From Desulfurococcales archaeon (GTDB taxonomy: Archaea > Thermoproteota > Thermoprotei_A > Sulfolobales > Ignisphaeraceae): DNA of 5,936 bases. The position numbers and the translations under genes are program-made. Below, piece by piece: positions 1 through 4,946 of the stretch. The notes under the pieces were generated by a model, which worked only from the letters and a program-made list of their open reading frames with translations, did no database searches and had not been told where the DNA came from. Location: NCBI GenBank assembly GCA_027037025.1, contig JALWBS010000146.1, positions 194 to 6,129 of the forward strand, read 5' to 3'. Position 1 is the stretch's first letter; the number at the start of each line of letters is the position of its first letter.

Positions 1-310
1 GTTGGAAGGGATAAAGCTGGGGGTCTTCGTGAAGAGCTACATGGAGTGGAACATAGATGACGAACGATGGAGTCAGAGGTACGTTGGCCTCGAAGCGTAT
101 CTGATAAGAAATGGCGAGCTAAGTGAGCCCGTTAGGAACCCCGTGCTCGAATTCACTACGCCGCAGTTCTACAGCTTGATCGAGGCTAAGGATAGGGATC
201 TGAAGTTCTACGCAGCGTTATGCGGCAAAGGAGAACCTGGACAAGCAATACCCGTGTGGATGGGTGGTCCCAACGTTCGTTTGAAGAGCTTGTTCGTGGG
301 GTGGAGATGA
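1..310 (+). CDS. tldD: TldD C-terminal part (metallopeptidase subunit), cut by the window start
   Basis: This is the C-terminal ~102 residues of TldD, the metal-binding subunit of the TldD-TldE peptidase, which degrades or processes short unfolded peptides in the cytoplasm. The reading frame is open to base 2 and the first visible codon (TTG) sits in mid-protein sequence, so the start lies outside the window and no start codon should be assigned here. Visible family features are the motif KSYMEWNIDD (residues 11-20 of the visible part), the beta strand GLEAYLIRNGEL, and the block ALCGKGEPGQ followed by PVWMGGPNVR near the end. The cysteine of that block corresponds to the third zinc ligand of TldD, Cys454 in E. 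coli; the HExxxH ligands would lie upstream of the window. The TGA stop is immediately followed by the ATG of tldE, so the two are surely one operon and probably translationally coupled. The protein's substrate in archaea is not established. Confidence 0.9.
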   Translation, partial: LEGIKLGVFVKSYMEWNIDDERWSQRYVGLEAYLIRNGELSEPVRNPVLEFTTPQFYSLIEAKDRDLKFYAALCGKGEPGQAIPVWMGGPNVRLKSLFVGWR

Positions 311-1636
311 ATGGAGGTGGAGAGGATTAAGGAGATCGTTGCCTCGAGGCTTAGAAACGAAGGTATCGAGGAGTGGGCTCTAGTTGTGGAGCGCCGTAGG
401 AGCTCCATGATCAAGATAGCGAACAACGTGGTGACCGTGGTTCAAGGGTGGAACGCTGCGTGGATGGAGCTCTACGCAGCAAAGGAGAAGAAGATCGGGT
501 ACGTGGGCAGCATGGTGAGTGATGAGGGTAGCGTGTCTGCTGCTCTCGAGAAGCTACTACTATCACTGAAGAAAAGCGAGCCTTCCCCGATATACGGTCC
601 TCTCCCCCGAGCTCACGGCAGTCCTCTGAGCGATCTGGTTGATCCACGGATAGTCGAGGAGCCGAACACTGTGTTGGAGATATCATCGAAGATCGTCGAC
701 GAGGCCCAGAGATTGGGAGTCGATAGGATAGCTGGAACGATACACTTCGGGTATCGAGAGAGGTACGCAATTACTAGCACAGGATTCGAAGCTGTTCAAC
801 CATCGACATTCATCCAGGTCTACGTGAGAGCGTTCAGAGATGAGAACAGCGGTCACTGGGCATGGGGATCGACTAGATTCGATGAGGATTCTCTGCTCTC
901 CACGGTTAGAAAGGCTAGCGAATTCGCTACGTTGAAACTACCGCGACAGTCGATAGACCCCGGAGAGTACCAAGCCATTCTCTCACCGCTCGTGGTAGCG
1001 AACCTCGTGAACAACCTCGCATTCATGGCCTCGGGAATGATGGTGCTCATGGGAGCCTCGATGTTCGTTAAGCACGGTATAGGCTCCAAGCCCTTCTCCG
1101 ACAACTTCACGCTCATCGACGCACCCTTAGAAAAGAGCTTACCCCATGCACGCGGATTCGATGACGAAGGTGCTCCCTGCACCAACAAACCCATAATCGA
1201 GAGAGGGGTTGTGAGGAACTTGCTACACAATGCGAAGACCGCTAACTACTTCAATAGTGAGACCACGGGGAACGCAGGGTTAGTGATGCCAATACCATGG
1301 AATCTGATCGTCGAATCCGGCTCGGCGGACCTCGATTCGTTGGTAAAGGACGTGAGGAGAGGATTCCTAGTGTTGAACAACTGGTACACCAGGATGCAGA
1401 ACTGGATCGAAGGAACATTCTCAACGGTTTCCAGAGACGCTTTGATATACATAGAAAACGGCGAGTTCAAGGCGCTGAGCAAACAGATGAGGATCTCCGA
1501 TAGCTTTGCAAACATATTCTCAAGGATAGAAGCTCTAACCAGAGATTCCTACGATGTATGGTGGTGGGAGGTAGAGATACCGACGAGAGCACCATACATG
1601 CTCATCAACAGCACGAAATTCACAAAACCCATCTAA
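311..1636 (+). CDS. tldE: TldE/PmbA, non-catalytic partner of the TldD-TldE peptidase
   Basis: The 441-residue product has the length and architecture of TldE/PmbA, the subunit that forms a heterodimer with TldD and encloses its active site. The N-terminal alpha/beta half (about 1-210) is followed by the C-terminal half with the family blocks PGEYQAILSP (217-226), RGFDDEGAP...IIERGVVRNLLHN (281-307), and VLNNWYTRMQNWIEGTFS (354-371) leading to ALIYIENGEF. No HExxxH motif is present, which is what separates TldE from TldD. The start is ATG directly after the tldD stop, with a purine-rich GGTGGAG at 300-306 just upstream; GTG at 317 is a possible alternative. The stop is TAA. The unusual tail 417-441 contains three consecutive tryptophans (WWW at 417-419) and ends in TKFTKPI. 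Nothing in the downstream spacer extends the operon convincingly. The family is secure, but the physiological substrate is unknown. Confidence 0.92.
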   Translation: MEVERIKEIVASRLRNEGIEEWALVVERRRSSMIKIANNVVTVVQGWNAAWMELYAAKEKKIGYVGSMVSDEGSVSAALEKLLLSLKKSEPSPIYGPLPRAHGSPLSDLVDPRIVEEPNTVLEISSKIVDEAQRLGVDRIAGTIHFGYRERYAITSTGFEAVQPSTFIQVYVRAFRDENSGHWAWGSTRFDEDSLLSTVRKASEFATLKLPRQSIDPGEYQAILSPLVVANLVNNLAFMASGMMVLMGASMFVKHGIGSKPFSDNFTLIDAPLEKSLPHARGFDDEGAPCTNKPIIERGVVRNLLHNAKTANYFNSETTGNAGLVMPIPWNLIVESGSADLDSLVKDVRRGFLVLNNWYTRMQNWIEGTFSTVSRDALIYIENGEFKALSKQMRISDSFANIFSRIEALTRDSYDVWWWEVEIPTRAPYMLINSTKFTKPI

Positions 1637-1692
1637 AATACGTGACCAACGAGTCGAAGATCGCACCACATGCCGCAACCTCGCGACCCAAG

Positions 1693-1714
1693 CTAGCTCA
1701 ATTCCCTAAGCTAG
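1693..1714. repeat. Weak 6-bp inverted repeat downstream of tldE
   Basis: CTAGCT (1693-1698) and AGCTAG (1709-1714) could pair around a 10-nt loop. Because AGCTAGCT is itself palindromic, the same bases also form a direct repeat AAGCTAG (1690-1696 and 1708-1714). No T-run follows directly; the nearest is TTTT at 1744-1747. It could contribute to the tldE mRNA 3' end, but the stem is short and may be chance. The rest of 1637-1800 shows no open frame, RNA gene or convincing promoter. Confidence 0.2.
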
Positions 1715-1800
1715 GATACCTCATTAAAGCACATCACCAACTCTTTTAGGTGCTCAGCTATTCGGTTCTCAGCTCCTTAGATCCGAGCGGTTGCGCAGAA

Positions 1801-1858
1801 TCACGTGATGAAAGGGTAGGTTGCTGAACTGTGATGAGTAGCCTCATCACTGATTCCA
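1801..1858 (+). ncRNA. Box C/D guide sRNA (2'-O-methylation guide)
   Basis: The sequence has the full archaeal C/D sRNA order with exact spacing: box C GTGATGA (1805-1811), a 12-nt guide AAGGGTAGGTTG (1812-1823), box D' CTGA (1824-1827), a 3-nt spacer, box C' GTGATGA (1831-1837), a 12-nt guide GTAGCCTCATCA (1838-1849) and box D CTGA (1850-1853). Such RNAs assemble with L7Ae, Nop5 and fibrillarin and direct methylation of the target base paired with the fifth guide nucleotide upstream of D or D'. The D' guide is complementary to CAACCUACCCUU. From memory this matches the conserved archaeal 16S rRNA segment NAACCUACCCUCGGG, roughly E. coli position 130, with the second C of AACC as the methylated residue. 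I did not recognise a target for the D guide (complement UGAUGAGGCUAC, expected Gm). Flanking terminal pairing is weak (GAA 1798-1800 with TTC 1854-1856). The outer ends are approximate. CTTAGAT at 1776-1782 is a poor but correctly placed TATA candidate. Confidence 0.85.
1831..1850 (+). repeat. Perfect 8-bp hairpin inside the C/D sRNA
   Basis: GTGATGAG (1831-1838, covering box C') is exactly complementary to CTCATCAC (1843-1850, most of the D guide plus the first base of box D), leaving a 4-nt loop TAGC. This fold would hide the C' box and most of the D guide, so it competes with the active C'/D' and guide-target structures. It partly follows from the guide's target containing UGAUGAG, which resembles a C box. 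Confidence 0.7.
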
Positions 1859-1893
1859 AAGATCTTGGATACGTTCGCAATGCGTTGTTAAGT

Positions 1894-1901
1894 CTTAAAT
1901 A
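1894..1901 (+). promoter_or_regulatory. TATA box for the 48-residue protein gene
   Basis: CTTAAATA is a good match to the archaeal TATA consensus in an otherwise GC-balanced region. Transcription would begin about 25 nt downstream of its centre, near 1922-1924. That is after the ATG at 1901 but before the Shine-Dalgarno and GTG start used below, so the element also decides the start of the gene. Confidence 0.6.
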
Positions 1902-1936
1902 TGCATTCGCCTAGAGGATTCTTAGGCTGCTGCCTA

Positions 1937-1945
1937 GAGGGGGTG
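1937..1945 (+). promoter_or_regulatory. Shine-Dalgarno of the 48-residue protein gene
   Basis: GAGGGGGTG closely resembles the ideal GGAGGTG pairing with the 16S 3' end. It ends 6 nt before GTG 1952 and 3 nt before TTG 1949. The first fits normal spacing, which is why GTG 1952 is preferred. Confidence 0.5.
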
Positions 1946-1951
1946 GCCTTG

Positions 1952-2098
1952 GTGCGCGAGAGTATAGATCCTAAGAAGAGGAAGATCTTGGAGATAATCG
2001 AAGAGCTGAACATCTTGATAAAGGAGATCGAGCCAAGGCTTAGAGCTAGAATGGCTTCGAAGCTGAGCGAGCTCTACTCCTTGATCATGACAACGTAA
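1952..2098 (+). CDS. Small helical protein of unknown function (48 aa)
   Basis: I do not recognise a family. The frame is open from ATG 1901, but that ATG overlaps the TATA box, so the product more likely begins at GTG 1952 (next best TTG 1949 or GTG 1943). The product begins RESIDPKKRKILEIIEELN and is highly charged and lysine/arginine/glutamate rich. It is predicted all-helical: one amphipathic helix (about residues 7-27, heptad-like I/L spacing), a Pro28 break, and a second helix (29-46, PRLRARMASKLSELYSLI). This suggests a helical hairpin or coiled coil. No cysteines, signal peptide or membrane segment are present. The promoter, Shine-Dalgarno motif and thermophile-like composition argue that it is a real gene. 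It is monocistronic and converges on cdvC, with the stops separated by only 7 bp. A role linked to division is only suggested by position. Confidence 0.6.
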   Translation: MRESIDPKKRKILEIIEELNILIKEIEPRLRARMASKLSELYSLIMTT

Positions 2099-2107
2099 AA
2101 ACTTTTT
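2097..2107. terminator. Shared bidirectional terminator between the small gene and cdvC
   Basis: AAAAACTTTTT lies between two convergent genes. Its T5 half (2103-2107) follows the small gene's stop on the plus strand, and its A5 half (2097-2101) reads as T5 after the cdvC stop on the minus strand. Archaeal RNA polymerase terminates at short T-runs without requiring a hairpin, so one 11-bp near-palindrome could serve both. The runs overlap both stop codons. A run of five is at the short end for efficient termination. Confidence 0.5.
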
Positions 2108-3245
2108 ATGTTGAGCCAAACCTCTTGCTCCACTCCTCGTAGAGCCTGATGATCTCGGGAGTGATGCTAGGCTTTTTACGTCTCAACACGATTCTGAAAT
2201 CCTCCATGGTTACGGGTCGGGGATCTGAATCAAGGTTTCCCCTTCTAAACAGCTCTCTAACTGTTATTAGGTAAGCCTCCATAACTACGTCCCGTATATC
2301 GCATGCCGAGTATCCTTCGGTTGCGCGTGCTAGCTCATCGAAATCCACGTCGTCGCTCAACTTGATGTACTTCGTGTAGTGTTGGAACAGCTGTTTACGC
2401 ATCTCTAGGTCTGGCGGTGGTACGTAGATCCGCCTCTGGAACCTTCTGATGAAACCCATGTCGAGCTTCCACGGTTTGTTGGTGGCTGCGATCACGTATA
2501 TCATCAGGTTTCTACCCTTCGTGTTCAAGCCATCCATCTCTTTGAGGAACTGGTTACGAACTCTTGCTTCCCCACCCAACTCGTGCTCGTAGATCCCTAG
2601 CAACGCATCGGCTTCATCGATGAATATCACGACGGGCTTCCGCTCCTTGGAGTACTTTTCCCGAGCATACTTGAATATTGCGGCAACCCTCTTTTCCGCA
2701 TCTCCAAGCCACTTGGACATTATGTTCGCGGCATCTACTTGCATAAACACACAGTCTATTTCATTAGCTACGGCCGCGGCAAGCATCGTCTTTCCGCATC
2801 CTGGAGGTCCGTAGAGTAGTATTCCACGGGGCCATCCTAGGGGGAAGAGGTCGGGTCTCTTGCTCGGATACACTATGCAATCTAGTAGAGCTTGCTTCGC
2901 CTCCTCTAAACCAACTATCTCGTCGAAAGTTACCGGGGGTTTGTCCTCGAGAACGAACTCCTTAGCTATGCGATGGTAGTCCTCCTCTTCACCTCCGCTA
3001 ACAGCGATCTTGGTTTCACGCTCTATCTTCCCCTCGAGCGCATCAGCCTTCTTGCGAAGACTTTCGGCGATCTCTCGGTACACCGACGCCAGTGGATCGT
3101 GTGGGTAGTTGCTGACTATAGTCATAAGCACCTGCGCTGCCCTTCTATAGGTCTTGGCTGCTTCGACGAGGTTCCCCGCTTTTTCATGAACCAACGCTTC
3201 GTCTATGTACTTCTTAGCTATGGACTCGAGGTACGCTCTGCTCAA
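2106..3245 (-). CDS. cdvC: CdvC, Vps4-type AAA+ ATPase of the Cdv division machinery
   Basis: CdvC disassembles and remodels ESCRT-III filaments at mid-cell. With the preferred TTG start (379 aa) it has an N-terminal MIT domain (1-72, three helices, ending LRKKADALEG) and an acidic linker. The AAA+ module shows Walker A GPPGCGKT (146-153), pore loop KWLGD (178-182), Walker B FIDEAD (208-213), sensor 1 AATN (253-256), arginine fingers in RRFQRR (267-272) and GYSACDI (311-317). A C-terminal Vps4-like helix runs from about 361 to 375. All catalytic residues are present. The frame is open to GTG 3269. I prefer TTG 3245 because GGTG (3255-3252) precedes it by 6 nt, and because starting MSRAYLESIAKKY mimics the short N-terminus I recall for Sulfolobus CdvC. 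It lies downstream of cdvB, possibly with its own promoter. TAA ends it 7 bp from the converging small gene. Confidence 0.93.
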   Translation of the reverse strand: MSRAYLESIAKKYIDEALVHEKAGNLVEAAKTYRRAAQVLMTIVSNYPHDPLASVYREIAESLRKKADALEGKIERETKIAVSGGEEEDYHRIAKEFVLEDKPPVTFDEIVGLEEAKQALLDCIVYPSKRPDLFPLGWPRGILLYGPPGCGKTMLAAAVANEIDCVFMQVDAANIMSKWLGDAEKRVAAIFKYAREKYSKERKPVVIFIDEADALLGIYEHELGGEARVRNQFLKEMDGLNTKGRNLMIYVIAATNKPWKLDMGFIRRFQRRIYVPPPDLEMRKQLFQHYTKYIKLSDDVDFDELARATEGYSACDIRDVVMEAYLITVRELFRRGNLDSDPRPVTMEDFRIVLRRKKPSITPEIIRLYEEWSKRFGST

Positions 3246-3288
3246 CGCGCACACCACGGTCGAGAACACGCTGTCGGCAATGGATACG

Positions 3289-3294
3289 TAAAAA
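3289..3294 (-). promoter_or_regulatory. T-rich element between cdvB and cdvC (TATA-like and/or terminator)
   Basis: Just after the cdvB stop the minus strand reads CCCTTTTTACG. TTTTTA is a fair TATA match, and its centre lies about 46 nt before TTG 3245, nearly the spacing from the cdvA TATA box to the cdvA start. The same T5 could instead terminate cdvA-cdvB transcripts. The spacer between the cdvB stop and the preferred cdvC start is 52 nt, long for a tightly packed operon. Confidence 0.4.
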
Positions 3295-3297
3295 GGG

Positions 3298-4185
3298 TTA
3301 ACGCAGTAACCTTATCAGCCCACGTCTTTCAAGATCCCTCAGCGCTGCGATAACCTCCCTCTTGCTAATGCCCAGACTCCTAGCACACTCATCAACGTTT
3401 AGCAGACCACCATGCTTGAGTATGTACTCGAGAACCGCCTTCTCGATATCCATCCGCGTAAACGATGTTGGCACAGCTTCGACGGGTCTCGGAATCCTTA
3501 GCGCGTCTATAGCGGATGGTGCTCCTACCCTAGAGACCTCGAGAGGTTTCCATTCACTAACCATTCTCTCCACCTGCATGGCTTTGTCCACCGCGATATT
3601 CTTGCTCTTCAGAAACACCTCTACGTGCTCACGCATCCTCTTCTCAGCTTCTTGCTCGATCTCCCTCATCATCTCTTCGACCTCCTTACTATTCTCTATG
3701 GGATTGATGTTGATGTCCTGAGCTTTGGACGAAGCTATGAACATGTTCACGTTCGTAACGATGTTGTCGATTAGAGACGTCAGCTCAGGCATCTCGTTAA
3801 CCATCTTCATCTTCAACTCGTTCAGTATAGCTACCACGGATGATAAGCTGCGGAAGTCCCTAACTATGTCGATGGTCTTAAGCCTCTCAATTACTCGCTC
3901 TACCGCTAGCTCGGCTATCGAAACGATCTTCATGAACTTCTTAACGTTGGCGATCTCCGATGCGTAGAGCTTCACCTTCTCTCGATCCCTCTTCTCCATG
4001 CTCTGAATAGCCTTGAGCATGAGCTCCTCGTATCGTTGAGACAACCTCTTTCGTATGCTCTCTAGTCGGGACATGAGTTCTTGAAGTGATTGAATGACGT
4101 AGAGCAGAGGCGTCGACCTATCCTTTCTAGAAACTATGCCGAGAATCCTAGCAAAAGAATCTAGTATACCTGCGTCAGTACTCAT
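3298..4185 (-). CDS. cdvB: CdvB, ESCRT-III homologue with C-terminal winged helix
   Basis: CdvB polymerises at the division site and is recruited to membrane by CdvA. The 295-residue protein has an N-terminal ESCRT-III (Snf7-like) helical core: long basic helices (about 27-105), further helices (106-155), then acidic regulatory helices (about 165-210, EVEEMMREIEQEAEKRM). A proline-rich linker follows with IPRPVEAVP (231-239), which fits the MIM2 type of motif that binds the Vps4 MIT domain. The last ~54 residues (242-295, from FTRMDIEKAV to RGLIRLLR) form a winged helix, the known docking site for the CdvA tail. This winged helix identifies it as CdvB proper rather than the shorter paralogues CdvB1 or CdvB2. 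ATG 4185 is preceded by GAAGGGA (4197-4191), 5 nt away. The gap to cdvA is 22 nt with no TATA, so cdvA and cdvB are probably co-transcribed. TAA stop. Confidence 0.93.
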   Translation of the reverse strand: MSTDAGILDSFARILGIVSRKDRSTPLLYVIQSLQELMSRLESIRKRLSQRYEELMLKAIQSMEKRDREKVKLYASEIANVKKFMKIVSIAELAVERVIERLKTIDIVRDFRSLSSVVAILNELKMKMVNEMPELTSLIDNIVTNVNMFIASSKAQDININPIENSKEVEEMMREIEQEAEKRMREHVEVFLKSKNIAVDKAMQVERMVSEWKPLEVSRVGAPSAIDALRIPRPVEAVPTSFTRMDIEKAVLEYILKHGGLLNVDECARSLGISKREVIAALRDLERRGLIRLLR

Positions 4186-4190
4186 AGCTA

Positions 4191-4197
4191 TCCCTTC
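4191..4197 (-). promoter_or_regulatory. Shine-Dalgarno of cdvB
   Basis: GAAGGGA on the minus strand sits 5 nt before ATG 4185, in the 22-nt spacer after the cdvA stop. No AT-rich promoter element fits in this spacer, which supports translation of cdvB from the cdvA transcript. Confidence 0.4.
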
Positions 4198-4207
4198 ACA
4201 TGCTCAG

Positions 4208-4900
4208 TTACTCCCCTCCCAACACCTTCACGGTGAGGGGCTCGCCGATGTTGGTAACTATGCTACTCTCCGTCTCCGATCCTTCGATTACGGCATTGAT
4301 CTCATCGAGTAGTTTGGTTATGAGATCAGCGTGCTGCTCAATATCTTTCTTCTCCTCTAATGCGCACTGCTTTGCAAACCTAAGGTAGTTCATCGCCGTA
4401 TCGAAGCCCTTCTGCGGCACTTCATCCGCCGTGAAGCCCACCATTACGTACGTCATTGCTTTCTCGATCTTTATGACGAAGTTCTCCAGATCGTACGTAC
4501 GTTTTCTCAACTCTTCCCGTAGCTCGTTAGCCTCCTTCTTGCACCTCTCAAGCTCCTTGCTGAGCCTTTCCTTGAGCTCTCGATAAGCGTGCTCAGGTAT
4601 CTGTCCTCTACCGTAGAGATCTTCGAGAGCCTTCATCCTCCTCTTAACAACATTCAGCTTCCTCTCCAACTTCTTAGCCTTAACAAGCCACTCGGGCTTT
4701 ATCTTGATGCCCTCGCTGCAGCACTCTATCCTATCAGCTGGGATATTCTCGTAGCTCTCATCGTTCTTAGCCACGTCTATCGAGGTCACAGTACCATCAA
4801 CATCGCTGTATATGGCAACTAGAACCCCTAGCTTCCTACCGTAGACATCGTGGATTACCTGCCCGAGGTATTGCGATATGTCCTCTATCTTCAGAGCCAT
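4208..4900 (-). CDS. cdvA: CdvA, crenarchaeal division scaffold that recruits CdvB
   Basis: CdvA is specific to Cdv-dividing archaea. It assembles first on membrane and DNA, then recruits CdvB. The 230-residue product shows an N-terminal beta-rich PRC-barrel-like domain (about 1-70, including YLGQVIHDVYGRKLGVLVAI), a charged coiled coil (about 71-140, with ALEDLYGRGQIPEHAYRELK), a helical region (141-206), an acidic/serine linker, and the C-terminal strand EPLTVKVLGG (220-229). That tail corresponds to the E3B peptide that completes the CdvB winged-helix sheet. ATG 4900 is chosen because GAGGG lies 7 nt upstream and because it follows the predicted transcription start. The in-frame ATG 4933 is only 5 nt past the TATA box and would add MKLSSLSEGLI, which has no counterpart in the CdvA N-terminus I remember. 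Two adjacent cysteines (60-61) and two more (120, 179) are notable for a thermophile protein. TAA stop. Confidence 0.93.
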   Translation of the reverse strand: MALKIEDISQYLGQVIHDVYGRKLGVLVAIYSDVDGTVTSIDVAKNDESYENIPADRIECCSEGIKIKPEWLVKAKKLERKLNVVKRRMKALEDLYGRGQIPEHAYRELKERLSKELERCKKEANELREELRKRTYDLENFVIKIEKAMTYVMVGFTADEVPQKGFDTAMNYLRFAKQCALEEKKDIEQHADLITKLLDEINAVIEGSETESSIVTNIGEPLTVKVLGGE

Positions 4901-4907
4901 GATCAGA

Positions 4908-4912
4908 CCCTC
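4908..4912 (-). promoter_or_regulatory. Shine-Dalgarno of cdvA, fixing the start at 4900
   Basis: The minus strand reads GCGAGGGTCTGATCATG. GAGGG pairs with the 16S 3' end and lies 7 nt before ATG 4900, whereas ATG 4933 has no such motif and is preceded by the TATA box. Confidence 0.6.
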
Positions 4913-4938
4913 GCTAAGTGAGCTGAGCTTCATGAGCT

Positions 4939-4946
4939 CTATATAA
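4939..4946 (-). promoter_or_regulatory. cdvA TATA box overlapping the DUF2070 stop codon
   Basis: TTATATAG on the minus strand is the clearest TATA box in the window. Expected transcription start is near 4918, giving a leader of about 18 nt that contains the Shine-Dalgarno and leads to ATG 4900. Its last three bases are the TAG stop of the upstream gene, and the preceding bases encode its final Leu-Ile. The promoter is therefore embedded in a coding end. A purine-rich BRE is not obvious upstream (CACACC). Confidence 0.7.

Noticed and set aside
853..1230. Minus-strand frames opposite tldE (411-770, 853-1230, 1246-1515)
   Set aside because: The tldE reading frame carries clear family motifs throughout, and the antisense frames show none.
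1558..1749. 63-codon plus-strand frame spanning the tldE end
   Set aside because: It overlaps tldE out of frame, has no promoter or Shine-Dalgarno, and has a low-complexity His/Gln/Thr-rich translation.
1800..1850. ATCAC/GTGAT repeats as transcription-factor operator sites
   Set aside because: They coincide exactly with boxes C and C' and the D guide at canonical sRNA spacing, which is the simpler explanation; not fully excluded.
1637..1900. tRNA gene, CRISPR repeats or mobile-element ends in the spacer
   Set aside because: No cloverleaf with a T-arm sequence, no regularly spaced repeats, and no terminal inverted repeats or target duplications were found. The repeats present are explained by the C/D sRNA boxes.
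1901..1951. ATG 1901 as the start of the small protein (65-residue version)
   Set aside because: The ATG overlaps the TATA box and lies upstream of the expected transcription start. The extra residues (HSPRGFLGCCLEG) are unlike the charged helical remainder, and the strong Shine-Dalgarno lies inside this extension.
3246..3269. GTG 3269 as the start of cdvC
   Set aside because: It has no Shine-Dalgarno and would add eight residues (MFSTVVCA) before the MIT domain. It remains possible if the transcript is leaderless from the T-rich element.
2973..3353. Plus-strand frames opposite cdvC, cdvB, cdvA and DUF2070 (for example 2973-3353, 3362-3721, 5453-5836)
   Set aside because: They are antisense shadows of well-identified genes, with Ser/Leu-rich or unpatterned translations and no start signals.
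4901..4933. ATG 4933 as the start of cdvA
   Set aside because: It is 5 nt from the TATA box, has no Shine-Dalgarno, and precedes the expected transcript start; ATG 4900 has a well-spaced GAGGG.
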